From: Choanephora cucurbitarum
Lineage: Eukaryota; Mucoromycota; Mucoromycetes; Mucorales; Choanephoraceae
Direction: 5' to 3'
DNA length: 64,000 bases
Assembly: GCA_025331435.1 (NCBI GenBank)
Contig: JAIWNI010000037.1
Location: 1 to 64,000 of the forward strand
Position numbers and translations under genes: made by a program. Below are positions 57,035 through 64,000 of this stretch, in pieces. Within the stretch, counting starts at the first letter, position 1; every line of letters starts with the position of its first letter. The notes below the pieces were generated by a model. The model saw nothing but the letters and a program-made list of their open reading frames with translations. It made no database searches and had not been told where the DNA came from.

Positions 57035-60000
57035 TTACTGTGCTAAGGCAACAGCAACACTGTAGGCACCACTGTGGCTAATGGAAACATTTACATTCTT
57101 AACACCAGCAGCAGAAGCAGCACTCAAGGCCTTGCCAGTTAAGACAACTTCGGGAGCACCAACTTCATTGCTCTTGATTTCAATTTCCTTCAAGGCAGCA
57201 CCAGCGCCGTCGGAGGGAATGTTACCATAGGAAGAAATAGCCTTGAAGACGGCTTCCTTAGCAGACCAACGACCTGTGAAGCTAGCTTGGGGATCAGGGC
57301 GGGCTTGACAGTATTCGATTTCGGCTGTAGTGAAGTTGCGTTCAAGGAAAGTGGCGTTTTCAATGTTGAAAGCATTAGTCAACTCAACGTCAACACCAAC
57401 ACCTCTCTTGCCAGCTTGTTGTTCGGTAATAGAAGAAAGAATGGCCTTAGTAACTTCAGCATCACCGGCTGTGGGGGCAGCAAGGTTAGCAGACTTGTTA
57501 GTGAAGTGCCATGACTTCTTTTCCTTGTTGTATTCAGTACGAGCATTAGGGTTAAGGTAGACATTGAATTCGAGATCGTCAGTGTAAGGAGCTTCGTTCT
57601 TGACTTGGACAAAGTCGGCAACACCAGTGATAGAATCGTGAAGGTAACGGTAGGTCTTGGCATAACGTTGAGCATTCTTGGCCTTGTAAGCATTGTACTC
57701 GGATTCTTCCAAAGCACCAAAGACATAGTCGGGATGAATGATCAAGATTTCACCACCAGCTTGACCGAAACCGAAAGACTTGAGGAGACCAGCCTTCAAA
57801 CCGTCAGTTTGGATAGAGCGAGAAGGATAAACAATGTATTCAAAGTCCTTCATAATGACATCGACGTTGTCGGCGTTACGGTTACCGGGGATGAGACCGC
57901 TAAGCAAACATTGCATCATACCATTAGCCATCCAGGAGGCAGCAGGACCCTTGGGGTGACCAGTCAAATACTTTTGAGTAATGGCCAAAAGAGCGTTACC
58001 CTTAGAACGACCGAGATGCTTCAATTGAGTGTTGAGAACACGAGATTCATTCTTGTCGTTAGCCTTGGTAGAGGTACCGTGGAAAGAAGCAACACCAATG
58101 TCATCAATGGTCAAACCGTAGACAGCAAGAGCACCACGAATAGGAGCAATGTTGGCATCGTTCTTGAAGAACTGATGACTGAAAGTAGACAAACATTCCT
58201 TTTCTTGACGCTTAGCTTCGTTGTGAATGAAGGTAGTGCGTTCTTGGATCCAGGATTGTTCTTCTTCAGATGAGAGTTCACCAGAGGCCTTGAGCTCATC
58301 CAATTCTTCACGCAAGAGTTCGAATTCATTTTCAACCCAAGACTTGATTTGAGCACGACGAGCCTTGATTTGTCTAGCACGGTAGTTGAAGTTCAACAAA
58401 GGAGAGGGTCTCTTGTTGGAACCTTCACGAGCAGTGGTCAAGATACCAGCACCAGGAGCAGGGACGGAACGACCTTCCTTGTCAGTGGCGGTGCTGCTAA
58501 GAGCGATAATACCATAGATGGGAGAACCAATTTCAATGGCAGTAGCAGCAGACATAAGGATGTGGTTACCGGAACCGTGAGCTTCCATGAAACCGTTTCT
58601 GGATGTGGTAGCAGGACGAGACATTTCACCAGGAGTACGGCCATGAGCAAATTCATCAACAGCGTTGGAAGTAGCCTTCATGTTAGCGAATTCATAACTG
58701 GACTCTTCGGTAATATCTTCAGTGGCACCAGCAATCATGATCTTGGCTTTACCGGTCAAAAGAGATTCACAAGCCAACTCAATGGAAACAGCAGATGTAG
58801 CACAAGCGTTGACAGGAGTCTTGATAGGACCAGATGAAGAGAGAAGCAACATGTTAATCCAAGCAGGCATGGTGTTAATGAAAGATTCTTGCAAGATATC
58901 CTTTTGAACAGGCTTGTCAAGGAGACGATCACGGAAGAGACCACGTTGAGAGAGTTGACCACCAACACCAGAACCGGTAGAGTTACCGATTTCGGAAACG
59001 TGAACATACTTGAAGAATTCATAAGGATCAGTGATACCAGCAGAAACAAAGGCTTCAACAGTAGAGACAATGTTAAACAAAGTGACAGGATCAACTTGGT
59101 CGACAATGTCCTTGGGAACACCATAACGGGTAGCATCCCAACCGGTAGGAATTTGACCAGCAACAAGACGATCGAAACGAAGAGCCTTAGGAACATACAA
59201 GGTAGCACCCTTACGCAACATGACGCACCAGTCACCATTGGCATTTTCATAAACATCAGCCTTGTCTTCTTGTTGAAGTTTGAAGTGTTCAGCTTCTTCC
59301 TTAGAACATTCGAAAGGTTCGAGATCATGATCAACAACAATTTCTTGCATCAACATCTTCTTTTCGGGGTTGTAACCATCCATAACAGTAGGATCTAAAA
59401 AAAACCAGTTAGTTCAGGCTCAATAGAAATAGTAGAAAAAAACTTATCACTTACCAATCAAACGGATACCAGTGTGTTCAAGAATCTTCTTTTCATACTT
59501 GGACTTGATGTCCTTTTCTTCAACAGGTTCACCAGACTTGACGTCAACCCAACCAGAGTAGAACTTACCAGTCTTCAAGTTACCATCATGGTGCTTGATG
59601 TAACCCATCATCCAGGCCATTTCAATACAACCTTCAAGAGAGAATTCACCATGGGCTTCCATTTCCCAACGAGTTCTAGCGTTACCCCAAGGAGAGATTT
59701 CACCAAAACCAGCAACAACAATGATTTGTTCAAGATCAAGCATACCCTTAAGGTGACCGAGGTGCTTGAGAGCATCATAAGGCTTAAGAGTAGGGAAGTC
59801 GAACTTCATGTTGGCACGAGGAGTGATGTTGTGAGGCTTGTGCTTGCGTTCAGCTTCTTCACCAAAGATAGTCTTGAAATCAAGAGCATTTTCAGCATCA
59901 ATAGCCTTACGGATTTCAGCGGTTTCACGAATTTCCTTACGCAAGTTACCACTGATTTCGTTCAAGTTAGTGATGAAGTGGAGACCACCGTTAAGATCAG

Positions 60001-63000
60001 CCCAAACAGGTTCGTTTTGACAGAGTTCAACAACGCTAGGGTGCATAAGACCAAGGATGTTGAAGGACATTTCAACAGTAGAGAAGGTTCTAACACCGAG
60101 AGCTTCAATACCTTCAGCGACCATGTTGTTAGCACTCATCAAACCAGTACCACGAGTCCAACCAATGACAGCACCAGCAATAAGCAAGTAGCTAGACCAG
60201 CTTTCAGAGTACCATCTGTTGAAGAGAGTTTCCAAAGAGATCTTGGATTCACCATAGAGACCATCAGCACCGAAAGTACCGTGGTTAGGAGACAAAGGCA
60301 AGATGACTTGAGCAGGACGAGTATCAGAACCAATCTTTTGCTTGTGAGTCTTGACGTTACCCAACATGCGGAGAAGGTTGGTTAACATGATACGGTGAGC
60401 AAGTTCAGACTTGGAATCGATGGAATCAATTTCACGACCATTTTCGGGAATAGCGGCGAAAGGAATGACGAAGTCAAGATCCCAGTTGAGACCCTTAGGA
60501 TCGTAAATGTAGTTGACCAAAGCATCAACATCTTGCTTAGCACCTTGGTTGAAAGGAACGACAACAAGTTCAGAGCCCTTGGAACCGTAGCTTTCGTAGA
60601 TGGATTGGAAGTATTGAGTGACTTCACGACTGAAACGAGAAGTAGTGACAACAACCTTAGCACCACCAGCAATAAGACCCTTCATAACTTCAGAACCAAT
60701 TGAGTCTCTACCGGCACCAGTCAAGAGAACACACTTGTCAGCAAAAGTGATACCCTTTTCGGCAATTTCAGTCAAGACGTTGAGGTAAGTAGAAGTCAAC
60801 TTGCTGCTGAATTCCCAACCAGAAGGTTCACTAGGGTTCTTCTTCTTAAGATGCAAGAAGGGGATGGTTTCGGTCTTGGCAGCCTTATCAGAGAGACGCT
60901 TACGTTCAGGTCTGTTGACATTAGAGGCACGACGTTGACGAGATCTGTCTTCCTTGACGATGCTGCTAGACATAGACATAGCACGCAAGACATCAGCGTA
61001 AAGCTCCTTGATAGCCAACTTGGTGCTCTTCTTCAACTTGTTTTCGTTACGGATGATCTTGTAGATACGGCCGAGATCTTGTTGAACCTTAAGACGGTTG
61101 GAGTATTCAGAAACCTTGGAACCAGCGGTCATGTCCTTGACATAGTCAGACAACTTACGGCAACCGGGACGAGGAACTTCAGCGTAGTTGATGTCACCCT
61201 TTTCAGTAACAGTTGTCTTAGGACCAGTAGGGAAACCGACATCCTTGTAGACAGGACTTTCAGCAAGAACATCAACACAGTTCTCAATCAATGCTTGACC
61301 GAATTCCTTAGCAAGTCTGTAAGTTTCACCCTTGTCGCCATTGCAGTTCTCAACGTTGTAACGCATGTAATCGATCAATTGAGGATAAGCACGGTTCATG
61401 ATGCTCAAACACTTGGCAGTAACTTCACGATCAACGATAGCGAGCTTACCAAAGATAATATCATACCACATTTCAAGAGCATCTTGACGAGACCAGTTCC
61501 AGTAAGAGTCATAACGACGAGCCTTGAGAGGAGTGAAAGTAGGCTTGATACCTTCAGCGTAGATATCACCATGTTCAGCAAGCCACAAATCAAGCTCAGT
61601 TTGCAATTTGGCAGTTGTAGTCTTTTCTTGTTCGTACTTCTTGTGACCATCACGCAAGTCCTTTTGAAGATACTTAGCATACAAGTTGAGTTGTTGGTAA
61701 ACCAAAGCATCTTGCTTAGCCTTCATAGCATCGAACTCTTCACTGTTGATGACAGCTACAGCAGCACCACCGGCACCACCAGCAGCAGCACCAGCGCCAG
61801 GAGCAGATAAAGTGATACCAGCTCTCTTAGCATAAGCTTGAGCAACAGAATCCAACCAAGACTTGGCTTCAGGTTCAGAGGCAAGACGAGCAGGAGGCTC
61901 CATAGTGATGGCAATCAAAAGAGCACCATCAATACGACCAGGACCCAAACCGTAAGAGGTTGAGAGATAGGTCTTGGCGTTGTTCAAAGTGAAACCACCA
62001 GGCATCTTAGCACCAATCATCTTGGCAACCAAAGAGCTAGAGTGCTTACCAAGAGTACCAGGGAAGCTACCGTTCAAGGCGTTACCGAGTTCATCCAAAG
62101 GTGTTTCTTCAGACTTTTCAGGAACAGCATTACTGAATTCCTTTTGCAAGTCACCAAGGATTTCGTTTTGAAGAGTAGATTTACCACCAACTAAGTCTTT
62201 AATGGCCTTAGACAAAGGTACTTCATCGACACTCTTTTTCAACTTTTGGGCAATGACAGCATGAAGGATTTCAGTAGCAGTGACAGGAACATCACTGACA
62301 GCAGCGGCAGGGCCAGCAGCAGCAGGTGCAGGGGCAGCGGCAACAGGAGCGGCAGCAGGGGCAGCAGCAGCGGGTGCAGAGGCGGCAGCAACAGGTGAAG
62401 CTTCAGCAGGAGCAGCTTCTTCCTCGGCATTCTCAAACTCGTAGTAGATTTCCTTAGAATCCTTGGAAATAGACAAGTTTTGACGACGGTTACTCAAAGC
62501 GTTATCGTAAGCTTGGTACTTAAGGTTCAAAGTACGAACAGCCATACCACTGAGAGTAGGAGAAGGACCAACTTCAATAAGACGTTCAATTTGGTAGTTC
62601 TTGAATAATTGGTCTTGTGTTTCAATCCAACGAACAGGGGAAGCGAATTGGTAAGCCAAGAGTTCGATCAACAAAATGTAACCCAGACGTTGTTGTTGAG
62701 CAGGTGTAACATACTTGTCATCGGACCAGTTCTTCAAGACCTTAGCCAAACGAGGACTAGATGTCAACTTGTGAACGTCTTCAATGTAACTCTTGTCAGT
62801 ACTGAAAGGCTTAGCAGTCAAGTTAGGAATGTACTTGGCAGTCAATTGAGCTACATTGATGTCAGAAGGATCAAACTTCTTAGCCAAGAAGGTACGGAAT
62901 GGAGTAACACCACTGAGCAAGAAAGATGAGTGGAAGGGAACATCAATACCAGGAAGAGGGACAGTAGCATGACCACGTTCAAGGACAATGCGACCCTTGG

Positions 63001-64000
63001 CCTGCTTGGCCTTAGTCTTCTCAAAAGCACCATCAATGATTTCATACAAGTGCTTCTTGACATCTTCAAGAGACATGGTTTCCATCAACTTTTGAAGATC
63101 AATGTTAGCGGTCTTGATGTAGTTCAAAACATTGGTAAGAGCGTCAAGGTTTTGAATGGCACCAGCAGCAACATATTGCCAGTTCTCAACGTTGAAGTTG
63201 ACAATTTCCAAAACATCACCACCACGACGGGCGATGGCATCAACAACATAACGGAGAGCAGTGTCGTTGAAAGTCTTAGAGACACGAGCAGGGTTGACAG
63301 CAGCCATACCATAGTTAGAGCGACCTTCTTCATCACGCTTAACAGCAGATTGCATAGTCATACCACGGTAGAACACAACGTCAACAAGAGAGGTCAAAGG
63401 CAAGACATCACCAACAGAGGCCAAAGCAGCGTATTCACCAAGAGAGTGACCGGCAAAAGCACAATTGCTTTGAATCAACTCCTTAGCACGCATGTCTTCG
63501 AAGGCAGCCTTCTCCATCAATGTCAAAGCAGGTTGAGTGAATTGAGTGGCAAACAAAAGACCGGTAGGTGAACGGAAGGTGTAGAATGCAGTACGCTCAG
63601 TGATGCTAGGGAACAAAGGCAAAGTCTTAGTGGTACCATCAGCTTCAACAACATCATAAGTCATGCTCATGTAGTTTTGACGGATCTTGTTACCACGAGG
63701 GCCACCAAAGTGAACGACCTTTTCCTTAGGGTTGCTACGGACAATCTCGATGATAGAGAAACCATAGTTTTCCATGAAGTGCTTATCAGCTTCGTCCCAA
63801 ATAGCCTTGGCAACTGGGGAGCTATCATACAAGGCCATACCCATTCCCTGTTCTTGAGAACCTTGACCAGTAAAGACATAAGCAGTGACAGGTTGTTCGA
63901 CTTCAGCAGTACCTTCAACAACCTTTTCGTTGTTTTGATTGATAGTCTCAACCTTAATGATCTTACGACCATTCTTCATACCAGTATGGTAGAGCTTGGT
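57035..64000 (-). CDS. Fused type I fatty acid synthase, beta-alpha single chain (C-terminal 2301 residues; 5' partial)
   Basis: On the minus strand, exon segments 64000-59455 and 59394-57035 (one canonical intron) give the last 2301 residues; the beginning lies right of the window. It opens in the malonyl/palmitoyl transferase: [14 protein letters not shown], and active-site GHSLGEYAA at about residue 186. Near codon position 62690 the chain runs on into what is the N-terminus of yeast Fas2 ([20 protein letters not shown]) with no start or stop. An Ala/Pro linker follows, then ACP with the pantetheine Ser in [13 protein letters not shown] (Ser codon at 62177-62179), a ketoreductase ([15 protein letters not shown]), a ketosynthase (Cys in [10 protein letters not shown], codon at 58802-58804; His in [10 protein letters not shown]) and a C-terminal phosphopantetheinyl transferase ([24 protein letters not shown]). 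Codon use is highly optimised. It makes C16-C18 acyl chains in the cytosol. Confidence 0.96.

Noticed and set aside
57605..63571. Several 100-320-codon open frames antisense to FAS
   Set aside because: They are a by-product of strong codon bias in the real gene. They have no domain sense and no leader or splice logic of their own.

Overview
The window is nuclear DNA of a filamentous fungus, most likely a Mucorales (Mucoromycota). The support is AT-rich intergenic DNA, many short GT..AG introns (mostly about 45-70 nt), pyrimidine-rich tracts before start codons, and a gene set typical of early-diverging fungi. That set includes a fused single-chain fatty acid synthase, a LAMTOR5 homologue and a TONSL/Tonsoku-like protein. 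No tRNA, rRNA, CRISPR, operon or bacterial feature was seen. The exact species cannot be named from the sequence.

Layout. 0-3.3 kb: the first 26 codons of a minus-strand gene, then a non-coding stretch. 3.3-11.2 kb: PQ-loop vacuolar transporter (+), Hook-type dynein adaptor (+), F-box protein with an in-frame TGA (-), LAMTOR5-like Ragulator subunit (+) and mitochondrial GrpE/Mge1 (-). 11.2-14 kb: non-coding. 14-19.5 kb: a putatively myristoylated LRR protein (+), an ankyrin protein (-) and an Sst2/FlbA-type DEP-RGS regulator (+). 19.5-23.9 kb: sparse, with one small unknown gene (-). 23.9-34.4 kb: the 16-exon TONSL-like gene (+), 2-Cys peroxiredoxin (+), complex I NDUFB8 (+), glyoxalase II (+) and a four-span membrane protein (-). 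35.2-41.1 kb: PDH E1-alpha (-) and a type II membrane glycosyltransferase-like protein (-). 41.3-50.5 kb: an accessory, repeat-rich island with two degenerate LINE 3' fragments, a TA-flanked MITE nested in one of them, a second palindromic MITE-like element, a frameshifted PD-(D/E)XK-like gene, a G/C-skewed tract and a three-copy tandem array. 50.5-55.4 kb: a secreted Kre9/Knh1-like protein with a very large acidic repeat region (+) and an unknown gene (-). 57-64 kb: fused FAS (-), running off the right edge.

The genes are mostly independent housekeeping units. Themes are mitochondrial metabolism and import (Mge1, NDUFB8, PDH E1-alpha), nutrient/TORC1 and lysosome-vacuole function (PQ-loop transporter, LAMTOR5), endosome transport (Hook), G-protein signalling (RGS), redox and methylglyoxal detoxification (peroxiredoxin, glyoxalase II), replication-fork repair (TONSL-like) and lipid synthesis (FAS). 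Exon joins were worked out by hand from splice signals and frame continuity. They are internally consistent but have no transcript support. Every family assignment is from recognition, not from a database search.
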